The notes under the pieces are model-generated. The model did no database searches. It saw only the letters and a program-made list of their open reading frames with translations, and was not told the origin of the DNA. A stretch of 17,965 bases of DNA from CALAED01 sp937891035 (GTDB lineage: Bacteria > Actinomycetota > Actinomycetes > Streptosporangiales > Streptosporangiaceae): positions 1-17,965 of the forward strand of contig DASQSZ010000314.1 of assembly GCA_035642125.1 (NCBI GenBank), read 5' to 3'. Positions 1 to 9,320 of the stretch are shown here, piece after piece (position 1 is the stretch's first letter; every line of letters begins with the position of its first letter). The position numbers and the translations under genes are program-made.

Positions 1-1
1 G

Positions 2-400
2 GCCGACCTCGGGGGCCCCGCGACGTCGCCCCCGGTGTCCCTCACCCGCAGGCAGCTCATCGACGGGGCCGGCATCGACGAGCCGCTGCTCGCGCGACTG
101 GAGGAGTTCGGCCTCGTCCGGCGGACCGGCGGGCATTACGACGGCGAGGCGCTGTCGATCGCCAAGGCGGCGGCCGCGCTCGGGTCGTTCGGGTTCGAGG
201 CCAGACACCTGCGGGCGGTCAAGGCCGCGGCCGAGCGTGAGGTCGGTCTGATCGAACAAATGATCGCTCCGCTGCTGCGTCGCCGTTCGCCCGGGGCCCA
301 TGGCCAGGCCGAAGATACCGCCCATGAGATCGCGGCATTGACCCTGCGACTGCATACGGTCCTGGTCTCCACCGGCCTCAGGGACACGCTGAACGGGTGA
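2..400 (+). CDS. ftsR: MerR-family transcriptional regulator, FtsR-like, C-terminal part (5' truncated)
   Basis: The reading frame is open from the left edge of the window to the TGA at 398-400, so the N-terminal winged-helix DNA-binding part lies outside and only about 132 residues remain. The GTG at 35 is in frame but is probably internal. The visible part begins with the segment LTRRQLIDGAGIDEPLL and continues through helices rich in Ala, Arg and Leu, which fits the effector/dimerisation half of the MerR proteins of the Rv1828/FtsR type. In mycobacteria the order is gcvH, garA, Rv1828, a DUF151 gene, Rv1830, then gcvP (gcvB). The same order of regulator, DUF151, second MerR and gcvP is seen here, and that synteny is the main support for the name. 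FtsR is reported to affect cell-division gene expression in corynebacteria. No membrane segment or metal-binding cysteine is seen. The family call is fairly sure; the symbol is less so because the DNA-binding domain cannot be read. Confidence 0.72.
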   Translation, partial: ADLGGPATSPPVSLTRRQLIDGAGIDEPLLARLEEFGLVRRTGGHYDGEALSIAKAAAALGSFGFEARHLRAVKAAAEREVGLIEQMIAPLLRRRSPGAHGQAEDTAHEIAALTLRLHTVLVSTGLRDTLNG

Positions 401-481
401 TCGCGAAGTGGACGCCGGCACGCGTCCATCACCAACGGGGTGTACGTTGGGCATCAAGGGCTTCGGTCACGAGCCTCGGGC

Positions 482-510
482 AGCGATCAAGCAAGTAGCG
501 ATCAAGCCAG
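482..510 (+). repeat. Imperfect 15-bp tandem repeat in the ftsR-DUF151 spacer
   Basis: The 11-mer AGCGATCAAGC occurs at 482-492 and again at 497-507, a period of 15 bp. The match extends to 14 positions with one mismatch (A or C at the twelfth base). It lies immediately before the Shine-Dalgarno sequence of the DUF151 gene (GGGAG near 513-517). It may be a slippage duplication or a tandem binding site; the sequence alone does not decide. Confidence 0.6.
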
Positions 511-522
511 CAGGGAGCCGCA

Positions 523-993
523 GTGAAGCAGATGGAGGTCGTCGGCGTACGGGTCGAGATGCCCTCCAACCAGCCGATCGTGTTGCTGAAGGAGACGGCC
601 GGCGACCGATACCTGCCGATCTGGATCGGTGCCGTCGAGGCGACCGCCATCGCCTTCGCCCAGCAGGGCGTGCTGCCCGCGCGGCCGCTGACCCACGACC
701 TGTTCCGGGACGTGCTCGAGGCGCTGGACGTACGGCTGAACACCGTTAACATCACGGCGTTGCGCGAAGGCATCTTCTTCGCCGACTTGATCTTCTCCAA
801 CGGTGTCGAGGTGAGCGCCCGCCCCTCCGACTCGATCGCGCTCGCGCTGCGCACCGGAGCCGCCATCTTCGCCAGCGAGGACGTCCTTGACGAGGCGGGC
901 GTCGCGATTCCCGACGAGCAGGAGGACGAGGTCGAGAAGTTCCGGGAATTTCTCGACACCATCAGCCCCGAGGATTTCGGCCGGGCGGGCTGA
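523..993 (+). CDS. DUF151 / bifunctional nuclease-domain protein (Rv1829-like)
   Basis: The protein has 156 residues and starts at GTG 523, placed behind a purine-rich AGGGAG at about 512-517. It matches the DUF151 (BFN, bifunctional nuclease) family along its whole length. The core LPIWIGAVEATAIA lies at residues 31-44, RPLTHDL at 54-60, and an RPSDSIALALR segment at 100-110. Plant and bacterial members have been described as having DNase and RNase activity, but for most actinobacterial members the role is unknown. The C-terminus is acidic (residues 120-156) and no signal peptide or membrane segment is present, so it should be cytosolic. It sits between two MerR-family regulator genes, the arrangement found in many actinobacteria, and 122 bases separate it from the upstream regulator. 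The family call is secure. Nuclease activity is inferred from family members only. Confidence 0.9.
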   Translation: MKQMEVVGVRVEMPSNQPIVLLKETAGDRYLPIWIGAVEATAIAFAQQGVLPARPLTHDLFRDVLEALDVRLNTVNITALREGIFFADLIFSNGVEVSARPSDSIALALRTGAAIFASEDVLDEAGVAIPDEQEDEVEKFREFLDTISPEDFGRAG

Positions 994-1058
994 CCCGGTG
1001 GGGTGTTTGCCCATGTGGCGCCGGTTCATCCGGGCATGCGACGCGCCGACGGCGAACG

Positions 1059-1087
1059 TTGACCCCGCCCTGACCGACACCTACCGT
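1059..1087 (+). promoter_or_regulatory. Predicted sigma-70-type promoter of the second merR gene
   Basis: A TTGACC hexamer at 1059-1064 is separated by exactly 17 bases from TACCGT at 1082-1087. Both resemble the -35 and -10 elements of vegetative actinomycete promoters. Transcription would start near 1094, giving a leader of about 49 bases that contains the 1108-1133 dyad. This implies that the second merR gene can be transcribed separately from the DUF151 gene. Confidence 0.6.
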
Positions 1088-1107
1088 GCTGCTTGAACGC
1101 CCGTGAA

Positions 1108-1133
1108 CCTTCGTCAAACCCCCTTGACGAAGG
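1108..1133 (+). promoter_or_regulatory. Perfect 10-bp inverted repeat over the merR ribosome binding site
   Basis: CCTTCGTCAA at 1108-1117 and TTGACGAAGG at 1124-1133 are exact reverse complements separated by six bases (ACCCCC). In RNA this would be a stable hairpin ending nine bases before the ATG at 1143. The only Shine-Dalgarno-like sequence, GAAGG at 1129-1133, is in its 3' arm and would be sequestered. As DNA it could equally be an operator for the regulator itself, just downstream of the predicted promoter. There is no following T-tract, so a terminator is unlikely. Confidence 0.65.
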
Positions 1134-1142
1134 CGTCCCGGG

Positions 1143-1796
<654 letters not shown>

Positions 1797-1806
1797 CCGG
1801 CCGCGC

Positions 1807-4311
1807 TCAGATCGCCTCCTTGCGCTGCAGATAGGCGAACGCGGCCCAGCCGGGCAGCACCGGCAGCCAGAAGGTGAGCAGCCGAAACAACAGCACGGCC
1901 GATGTCGCCGTGCCCACCGGCAGCCCGCCGACGGTGAGCCCGAGCGTCAGGGCGCCTTCGACCGCGCCGAGTCCGCCCGGGGTGGGCGCCGCCGAGCCGA
2001 TCGCGTTCCCGGACAGGAACACGATCACGACCACGGTCCAGCTGATGGATCCGCCGAAGGCCAGGATCGAGGCCTCCAGGCAGAGCACGAAGCTCGCGGT
2101 GAGCAGCAAAGTGCCGCCCAGGCCGGTGAGCAGCTTCCTGGGCGTCTGGAGCACGTCCAGCAGCCGGGGGACGACCCCGGAGACCAACGGCCTGAGCCGG
2201 CGCAGGACCAGGCGGCGGGCGGGCGGCACGGTCGTCACCGCGGCGGCCGCGACCGCGACCCCCAGCAGGACGATCACCACCGTACGGGACGGCGTGAGCG
2301 ACTCGGCGTTGCCGTAGCCGGTGGCGAAGCCGAACAAGATCAGCAGCATGACGTGGGTCATCATCCCGGCGAGCTGGGACGCCCCGACGCTGGCCACGGC
2401 CTGACCCGGGCGGACTCCCTGCTTTTGCAGGTAGCGGGTGTTGACCGCGACCACCGTCACCGCCGCCGGCGCAACCAGCTTGATGAACGACCCGGCGAGC
2501 TGGACGAGCACGGTCTTGATCATGGGCAGCCGTTCCGGCACGAACCCGATGACCATCATCGCGGCGGCGAGATAGGACAGACCGGCGGCCGCCACCCCGG
2601 CGCCGGCCCACCACCAGTCGGCCTGCCCGATCAACAGCCGCAAGTCGGTGTTGCTCAGCTGGGACAGCAGGAAGTACCCGGCGGCGGTGCCGGCGACGAT
2701 GCTCATCACGGTGCGCGGCCGGAAGCGTTCCAGGCGTACCGGCTCGGCCTCGATCTCGGGATGCAGGCTCAAGATCTGCTCGCGGATGCGCGGGAGCAGG
2801 TCGCGTTCGCGGCGCAGCGCCGCCCGGGTGCCGCGCGACAACGCCACCTTTTGCAGTAGCGGCACGGCGCCGGCGAGCTGGTCGGCGCCGAGCACGCCCG
2901 CCGCCGTGGCCACCGATCGCTCCGGTCCCACCCGCAGTGCCAGTGTGGTGAGCAGCTGGGCGAGGTCCAGCCGGCGCACCAGATCGCTCGCGGCGATCTC
3001 TCCGCTGCGCAGGTCGACGAGACGGGGGCGCCCGTCCGCGCCGACCAGAATACTGCCGCCCTCAAGGTGCCGGTGCGCGAGCCGATGGGCGTCGAGCAGC
3101 TTCAGTTGATGCCAGATCTCGGTGAGCAGTTCGTCGGTGATCTGCTCGTCGGGCAGCTCGGTCAGCGGCAGCCCGGGCACGTGCTCGAAGGCCAGCAGCG
3201 CGGCGTCGGTGCCCACCTCCGAGGTCGCGACCAGGCGTGGCGTCCTGGCCGCCGCCGCGGTGAGCGCGTACGACATCAGCGACTCCTGCTCGAGTGAGCG
3301 GCGCAGTGAGCGTACGGCCCGGCGCGGGCTGCCGCTGCGCAGCCTGACCCGCCGCCACGTCCGGTAGAACATCCCGGCCGTCTGCTGGTCGCGATCCAGC
3401 ACGGTGACGCCGAGCCGGCCGTCGGCCAGCTCGACGATGTAGCGGCGGCTCTCCTCGGGGCCGTCGGCGAGCCTGATCGCGCGGCGCGGCTCGATCCCGA
3501 ATCCGCGCAACGCCGCCACCACCGCGGCGCCGGTCGGACGCGGGTTGGGGGTGCCGGCCACGTAGAGAGTCCCGTAGCCGATGGCCCGCCCGATGAGATA
3601 GGTGACCGCGAGCGCCAGCGGCGAGGCGTACCCGGCGGCCAGCGCGGCCAGCGCGGCCAGCGCGATCACCGTCCAGGTCACGGCCTGCCAGCGCGGCCGG
3701 CCGCCGAGCCTGACCGCCGTCACGTACGCGATCACCGGCGTGAGGTCGGTGTGCAGAGGATCGGGCACCGAGCCGCCCGATCTACGGGTCCAGGCGAGGT
3801 ATTCGACCAGGCCGCTCGGCCCGGCGGCCACCCAGGAGTCGAGCGCCAGCGTGACGCCGAGCGCGATCACCGCGGCGAGCAGGCCGACGGCGACGCGCAG
3901 GCCGTCCCGCCTGATCAGCCGTTCGACCGCGAACGTCACCGGTACGGCGAGCAACCCGAAGGTCGACACCAGGTTCGCCAGCGCGAGGAGGAAATGCGGC
4001 GTCTGGGCGGTGCCTTGCGTGATGTCGGATTGAATGCCGGTGGTCGTCTGCTGCGCGATGCTCGGCAGCAAAAGGACGAGGCCGAGCGCCGCGAGCGAGG
4101 CCGACAGCCGGATCGCGTCACCGGGGCGACGGATGCGGCGCGCCAGCGACGGCTCGGTGACGGGGACGTAGAGGCCCGTGGTCTGGTCCCGGTCCACGTC
4201 GCCGGCCGCGTCGGCCGCGCCGTTGTTCATGCCGGCCTTCGGGTCGATCTTCTTGTCGGCCTTCGCCGCCTTGATCGCCTTGGCCGCCTTGCCCGTCCGC
4301 GTCGCCCGCAC
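1807..4311 (-). CDS. Membrane protein: N-terminal membrane region, pseudokinase-like domain, C-terminal MprF/UPF0104-type flippase domain
   Basis: The protein has 834 residues. A basic, Lys/Ala-rich start (1-27) precedes about five membrane segments (roughly 69-86, 107-129, 139-157, 211-229, 230-250). A cytosolic kinase-like region follows at about 260-520. The C-terminal 300 residues (533-830) carry about eight membrane segments and the signature PTPGGLGAVEGAL at 776-788, typical of the lysyl-phosphatidylglycerol synthase membrane domain (LPG_synthase_TM, UPF0104). That domain flips lipids in MprF, but no lysyl-transferase domain is present here. In the kinase-like part, HRHLEGGS at 413-420 stands where kinases have HRDxxxxN, and VTVL at 302-305 where VAIK is expected. 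Asp433 of the DFG position is kept. The catalytic role is therefore doubtful. The start is GTG 4311, directly behind GGGGGAG; ATG 4230 (residue 28), with GAAGG six bases upstream, is an alternative. Substrate unknown. Confidence 0.8.
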   Translation of the reverse strand: MRATRTGKAAKAIKAAKADKKIDPKAGMNNGAADAAGDVDRDQTTGLYVPVTEPSLARRIRRPGDAIRLSASLAALGLVLLLPSIAQQTTTGIQSDITQGTAQTPHFLLALANLVSTFGLLAVPVTFAVERLIRRDGLRVAVGLLAAVIALGVTLALDSWVAAGPSGLVEYLAWTRRSGGSVPDPLHTDLTPVIAYVTAVRLGGRPRWQAVTWTVIALAALAALAAGYASPLALAVTYLIGRAIGYGTLYVAGTPNPRPTGAAVVAALRGFGIEPRRAIRLADGPEESRRYIVELADGRLGVTVLDRDQQTAGMFYRTWRRVRLRSGSPRRAVRSLRRSLEQESLMSYALTAAAARTPRLVATSEVGTDAALLAFEHVPGLPLTELPDEQITDELLTEIWHQLKLLDAHRLAHRHLEGGSILVGADGRPRLVDLRSGEIAASDLVRRLDLAQLLTTLALRVGPERSVATAAGVLGADQLAGAVPLLQKVALSRGTRAALRRERDLLPRIREQILSLHPEIEAEPVRLERFRPRTVMSIVAGTAAGYFLLSQLSNTDLRLLIGQADWWWAGAGVAAAGLSYLAAAMMVIGFVPERLPMIKTVLVQLAGSFIKLVAPAAVTVVAVNTRYLQKQGVRPGQAVASVGASQLAGMMTHVMLLILFGFATGYGNAESLTPSRTVVIVLLGVAVAAAAVTTVPPARRLVLRRLRPLVSGVVPRLLDVLQTPRKLLTGLGGTLLLTASFVLCLEASILAFGGSISWTVVVIVFLSGNAIGSAAPTPGGLGAVEGALTLGLTVGGLPVGTATSAVLLFRLLTFWLPVLPGWAAFAYLQRKEAI
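3635..3661 (-). repeat. Three in-frame copies of a 9-bp unit in the flippase-like gene
   Basis: On the plus strand GCGGCCAGC occurs three times in succession (3635-3643, 3644-3652, 3653-3661). On the coding strand it yields an Ala-Leu-Ala repeat inside the membrane segment at about residues 216-226. The unit length preserves the reading frame. Confidence 0.9.
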
Positions 4312-4337
4312 CTCCCCCGACGATGACGCACGATCTT

Positions 4338-4367
4338 GGTATAGATCAAAGACAAACTAGAGGACAA
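4338..4367 (-). promoter_or_regulatory. Candidate promoter of the flippase-like gene
   Basis: Read on the minus strand, TTGTCC (4367-4362) is followed after 18 bases by TATACC (4343-4338). Both are acceptable -35 and -10 elements. Transcription would begin near 4331, about 20 bases before the GTG at 4311, which favours that start over ATG 4230. The stretch 4320-4400 is clearly more AT-rich than the surrounding genes. Confidence 0.4.
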
Positions 4368-4448
4368 CCTTCCCATTTAACGCAATTTCCGCACTATTCG
4401 TCGAACGCCGTCCGGATCCCGTTCAGCCCCGTCGACAATGTAGTCGGC

Positions 4449-4467
4449 CGGTGCCGGGCCGGCACCG
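4449..4467. promoter_or_regulatory. Perfect 19-bp dyad upstream of the glycine riboswitch, candidate operator
   Basis: CGGTGCCG at 4449-4456 and CGGCACCG at 4460-4467 are exact reverse complements around the three bases GGC. The dyad ends six bases before TACAGT (4474-4479), the best -10 candidate for the gcvP leader, and would therefore cover its -35 region. No good -35 hexamer is present, which would fit a promoter needing an activator or controlled by a repressor bound here. The site and the promoter are inferences from sequence. Confidence 0.45.
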
Positions 4468-4473
4468 CTCCGG

Positions 4474-4479
4474 TACAGT
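4474..4479 (+). promoter_or_regulatory. Candidate -10 element of the gcvP transcript
   Basis: TACAGT stands about 31 bases before the first paired stem of the riboswitch. Transcription would begin near 4486 and leave a short leader before aptamer I. No convincing -35 element is found 16-18 bases upstream; the sequence there belongs to the 4449-4467 dyad. Confidence 0.35.
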
Positions 4480-4509
4480 GGAGAAAGATCAAAGCAAGCC
4501 GTCGACCCA

Positions 4510-4700
4510 GTGCGGGAGAGTCTCCACGTAGCCGGCGTGGGGCGCCGAAGGGGCAACTCCTCCCCGGAACCTCTCAGGCAAAAGGACCGCACCGGCGAGG
4601 CACCTCTGGAAAGCAGGGCCGCGATCGGCGCGGTTCTCGCCGACGGTGCAAACGGCGGGTGACCTCCCGCGGTGAAGCTCTCAGGCGCAGACGACAGAGG
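4510..4700 (+). ncRNA. Tandem glycine riboswitch upstream of gcvP
   Basis: Two glycine aptamers lie in series. Aptamer I (4510-4592) is closed by GTGCGG (4510-4515) with CCGCAC (4587-4592), a perfect six-base stem. It contains GGGAGAG, GGCGCCGAAGG (4541-4551) and CTCTCAGGCAAAAGGAC (4571-4587). Aptamer II (4603-4700) is closed by CCTCTG (4603-4608) with CAGAGG (4695-4700). It contains CGCCGACGGTGCAAA (4638-4652) and CTCTCAGGC (4678-4686). These are the conserved core elements of the family, which binds glycine and, in the studied cases upstream of gcv genes, turns expression on when glycine is high. No terminator with a T-run lies between 4700 and the ATG at 4777, so control is more likely at translation initiation. 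A short AGGA/TCCT hairpin covers the Shine-Dalgarno sequence at 4762-4767. Confidence 0.95.
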
Positions 4701-4761
4701 GGGAGACCGGTCATCGGGCTCGGCGACGCCCGCTCGGTGACGCCTGAGCGACCATCGGCCC

Positions 4762-4772
4762 AGGAGGCTCCT
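4762..4772 (+). promoter_or_regulatory. gcvP Shine-Dalgarno sequence inside a small self-complementary element
   Basis: AGGAGG at 4762-4767 is the strongest ribosome binding site in the window, nine bases before the ATG. It is followed directly by CTCCT (4768-4772), so AGGA can pair with TCCT across a GGC loop. A second possible anti-Shine-Dalgarno sequence, CTCCTCC, lies inside aptamer I at 4557-4563. A switch between exposed and paired forms would explain how the riboswitch acts. Confidence 0.45.
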
Positions 4773-4776
4773 CATC

Positions 4777-7614
<2,838 letters not shown>

Positions 7615-7637
7615 GCGCCGGGCGCGCGGCGATGCCG

Positions 7638-8060
7638 TCAGGAGGCGATGCCGCGTTCGGCGATGACCTTGGTGATGCGGACCCGCACGAGGAGTTCGCC
7701 CGGCACAGCGTTGCGGGCGCCGTACTCCTCGGCCCGGTCCGCGCCCATGTAGCGGCCGCCGAGGATGGTGGCCCAGGTCCGCAGCTCGCCCGGCTCGTCC
7801 GACAGTGACGCCGTGCCGTGGAGCATGACGAAGGAGTACGGCGGCCGCTGGTTGTCGACGCAGATCGAAAGGCGCGGGTCGCGGCGCAGCGCGGCCGCCT
7901 TAACGGTGCTCGACGCGGTGGTGAACACCAGGTCGGCTCCGTCGAGCACGAACCAGATCGGCGTAACGTGAGTGCTCCCGTCGGCGCGGGTGACGGCGGC
8001 CTTGCCGGTGCGCGTCCCCGCGGAGACGAACTTTCGCCACTCGGCCTCGCTCATCTTCAT
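7638..8060 (-). CDS. PPOX-class split-barrel protein, probably F420- or FMN-binding (Rv1155-type)
   Basis: The protein has 140 residues from ATG 8060, with a purine-rich GGGAAG about ten bases upstream; ATG 8054 (residue 3) is an alternative. It has the pattern of the pyridoxamine-phosphate-oxidase-like split barrel: ATRADGSTHVTPIWFVLDG near residues 22-41, a VFTTASSTVKAAALRRDPRLSICVDNQ segment in two strands and a helix (about 44-70), then PPYSFVMLHGTASL. The group called 'PPOX class probable F420-dependent enzyme' in actinobacteria matches best. Such proteins bind F420 or FMN and reduce small substrates; the natural substrate is usually unknown. It is convergent with gcvP (23 bases apart) and divergent from the next gene (69 bases between starts). 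The family call is firm; cofactor and substrate are inferences. Confidence 0.87.
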   Translation of the reverse strand: MKMSEAEWRKFVSAGTRTGKAAVTRADGSTHVTPIWFVLDGADLVFTTASSTVKAAALRRDPRLSICVDNQRPPYSFVMLHGTASLSDEPGELRTWATILGGRYMGADRAEEYGARNAVPGELLVRVRITKVIAERGIAS

Positions 8061-8116
8061 GGGTCCATCTTCCCGGCACCGTCTTCCCCGGCTCTCAGGC
8101 CGTGCCCGCCGCGGGC

Positions 8117-8122
8117 TACCGT
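8117..8122 (+). promoter_or_regulatory. Candidate -10 for a leaderless hydrolase transcript
   Basis: TACCGT ends seven bases before the ATG at 8130, the spacing expected when transcription starts on the A of the start codon. No Shine-Dalgarno sequence precedes this ATG, which supports a leaderless message. Leaderless genes are common in actinomycetes. Confidence 0.45.
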
Positions 8123-8129
8123 GCGTGCC

Positions 8130-8750
8130 ATGGAGATCTCGACGGCCGCCGGGACCGCGCGGGTCACGCTGGACGAGGTGGCTGAGGTGGCCGAGGTGGC
8201 CGGCGGCGCCGGCCCCGCGTTCTTGCTGGTCTTGACGCACGGCTCGAACGGCGGGGTGAGCGCGCCCGATCTGCTGGCCGTACGAGACGCGGCGCTCGGC
8301 CTGGGCGGCGCGGTGGCCAGGGTGCTGCAGCCGTTCCGGGTCGCCGGCCGGCGGGCGCCGGGCCCGGCCGCGGCGCAGGACGCGGCCTGGCTTGAGGTGA
8401 TCGCCGCGTTGCGCGAGCGGCACGGCGACGTGCCGCTGGTCCAGGGCGGCCGCAGCAACGGCGCGCGGGTGGCCTGCCGAACCGCCCTGGCGGCCGGCGC
8501 GCGCGGCGTGATCGCGCTGGCCTTCCCGCTGCACCCGCCGCGCCGGCCCGAGGTGTCCCGGGCCCCGGAACTGCGCGGCGCCGGCGTGCCGGTGCTCGTG
8601 ATCAATGGACGGCGCGACCCGTTCGGGGTGCCGGACGCCGCGGACGCGACATGCGTGCACGTACTGCCACGAGCGGGACATGACTTGGCAACGGCCGCCG
8701 ACACCATCGGCGAGGTGGCCGCCGACTGGCTGCCGCGCTGGACCAGATGA
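8130..8750 (+). CDS. Alpha/beta-hydrolase of the KANL3/Tex30 (dienelactone-hydrolase-like) group
   Basis: The protein has 206 residues from ATG 8130. An earlier in-frame open region runs upstream through the divergent gene but has no hydrolase features, so this ATG is preferred. The oxyanion-region motif LTHGSNGG is at residues 35-42. The nucleophile elbow GGRSNGARVA (106-115) gives Ser109, the acid is likely Asp163 in VLVINGRRDPFG, and the base His184 in AGHDL. This complete triad and the short length, without a lid domain, fit the KANL3/Tex30 alpha/beta-hydrolase family. The family has few characterised substrates, so only hydrolase activity is proposed. A triplicated nine-base unit encodes EVAEVAEVA at residues 16-24. 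The gene runs divergently from the PPOX gene and ends against the convergent DUF5999 gene, with a hairpin between them. Confidence 0.82.
   Translation: MEISTAAGTARVTLDEVAEVAEVAGGAGPAFLLVLTHGSNGGVSAPDLLAVRDAALGLGGAVARVLQPFRVAGRRAPGPAAAQDAAWLEVIAALRERHGDVPLVQGGRSNGARVACRTALAAGARGVIALAFPLHPPRRPEVSRAPELRGAGVPVLVINGRRDPFGVPDAADATCVHVLPRAGHDLATAADTIGEVAADWLPRWTR
8175..8201 (+). repeat. Three in-frame copies of a 9-bp unit (Glu-Val-Ala)
   Basis: GAGGTGGCT (8175-8183) and two copies of GAGGTGGCC (8184-8192, 8193-8201) stand in tandem near the start of the hydrolase gene and encode EVAEVAEVA. The unit is three codons long. Confidence 0.9.
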
Positions 8751-8782
8751 GCGATCGGTCCGCGTTTTCGGTGGCGTCCGGA

Positions 8783-8802
8783 CCCGGTGGATGGCCACCC
8801 GG
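8783..8802. terminator. Hairpin between convergent hydrolase and DUF5999 genes
   Basis: CCCGGTGG (8783-8790) and CCACCCGG (8795-8802) can form seven base pairs with one C-C mismatch around the loop ATGG. It lies 33 bases after the hydrolase stop and 28 bases beyond the DUF5999 stop. A T-tract is poor, as is usual in high-GC genomes, so this is a probable bidirectional terminator. A second stem, GGTCCG with CGGACC, also spans the region. Confidence 0.5.
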
Positions 8803-8829
8803 GCGGACTAGTCCTTTACGGGCCGTGCC

Positions 8830-9033
8830 TCACGCGGCCGTATGGGCCGGCAGATCCGTCGGCCTATGCGGTGCGATGATTCCCCCGTTGGGAAGCAGCT
8901 CGCCGGTGTCCTCGAACAGTACGACGCCGTTGCACAGCAGGCTCCACCCCTGCTCGGGATGGGCGGCGATGGTGCGGGCTGCGTCGCGGTCGGCCGCGTC
9001 GGGCGGCGGACAAGGCGGCTGGTGCGGGCACAT
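8830..9033 (-). CDS. DUF5999 family small protein
   Basis: The protein has 67 residues. The start at ATG 9033 is chosen because GGAGG stands seven bases upstream; the longer frame to 9078 would add 15 residues without similarity. The N-terminus MCPHQPPCPPPDAADRDAAR and the middle HPEQGWSLLCNGVVLFEDTG are the hallmark of DUF5999, a short protein found widely in streptomycetes and relatives. Cys2, His4, Cys8 and Cys34 could form a metal site, and the C-x-H-x3-C spacing is suggestive, but no metal has been shown to my knowledge. There is no signal peptide or membrane segment. Function unknown. It stands alone, with about 290 bases upstream before the tetR gene, more than most genes in this window have. 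Confidence 0.88.
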   Translation of the reverse strand: MCPHQPPCPPPDAADRDAARTIAAHPEQGWSLLCNGVVLFEDTGELLPNGGIIAPHRPTDLPAHTAA

Positions 9034-9320
9034 TCTCGTGCCTCCGGTCTCAACTGCGCTGGATGTGTGCTGTGTCACTTTGGACGCCTCTCAGTGTGCT
9101 GAGGTTCGCCGCTCAGCGACATAGCCCGTTGGGACGGTTGTGTTCCTGACACCTTCGTATCCCTGGACTGTGACCCCGTTCACTTCTGTTGTATCGCTCC
9201 AAGACTTCCGCGCGTGTCATAACGGACGGAGAACGACACGCCGACTAAGGGACAACGGACCCATGGCCACTTGAGACCCCACGGCGTCCGGCGTGCTCGT
9301 CGTCGACGAGGCCGCTCCGG
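9034..9320. other. Non-coding stretch between tetR and the DUF5999 gene
   Basis: No convincing gene is seen here. It is less GC-rich than its neighbours and should hold the DUF5999 promoter and a leader. Read on the minus strand, GGAACA is followed after 17 bases by TATGTC (the pair lies around 9120-9150). This is a weak promoter candidate whose first element recalls ECF-sigma -35 boxes. A hairpin CTCAG-TGTG-CTGAG (9090-9103) lies in the presumed leader. A second hairpin CTCGTC-GTC-GACGAG (9296-9310) stands just after the tetR stop and may terminate it. Confidence 0.4.
9296..9310 (-). terminator. Candidate tetR terminator hairpin
   Basis: CTCGTC (9296-9301) pairs with GACGAG (9305-9310) around a three-base loop, eleven bases after the tetR stop codon. 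An imperfect second hairpin follows at 9280-9295. No T-tract is present. Confidence 0.35.

Noticed and set aside
1108..1133. HspR-type HAIR element
   Set aside because: The dyad arms (CCTTCGTCAA) do not match CTTGAGT-N7-ACTCAAG, and the encoded MerR protein is of the Rv1830 type.
4343..4494. AGATCAAAG present twice (4343-4351 and 4486-4494) in the flippase-gcvP spacer
   Set aside because: A nine-base match in AT-rich spacer DNA can arise by chance, and no spacing or dyad supports a binding site.
7615..7637. GC-rich self-complementary bases between gcvP and the PPOX gene as a terminator
   Set aside because: The stem GCGC-CGG-GCGC is only four base pairs, too weak to list.
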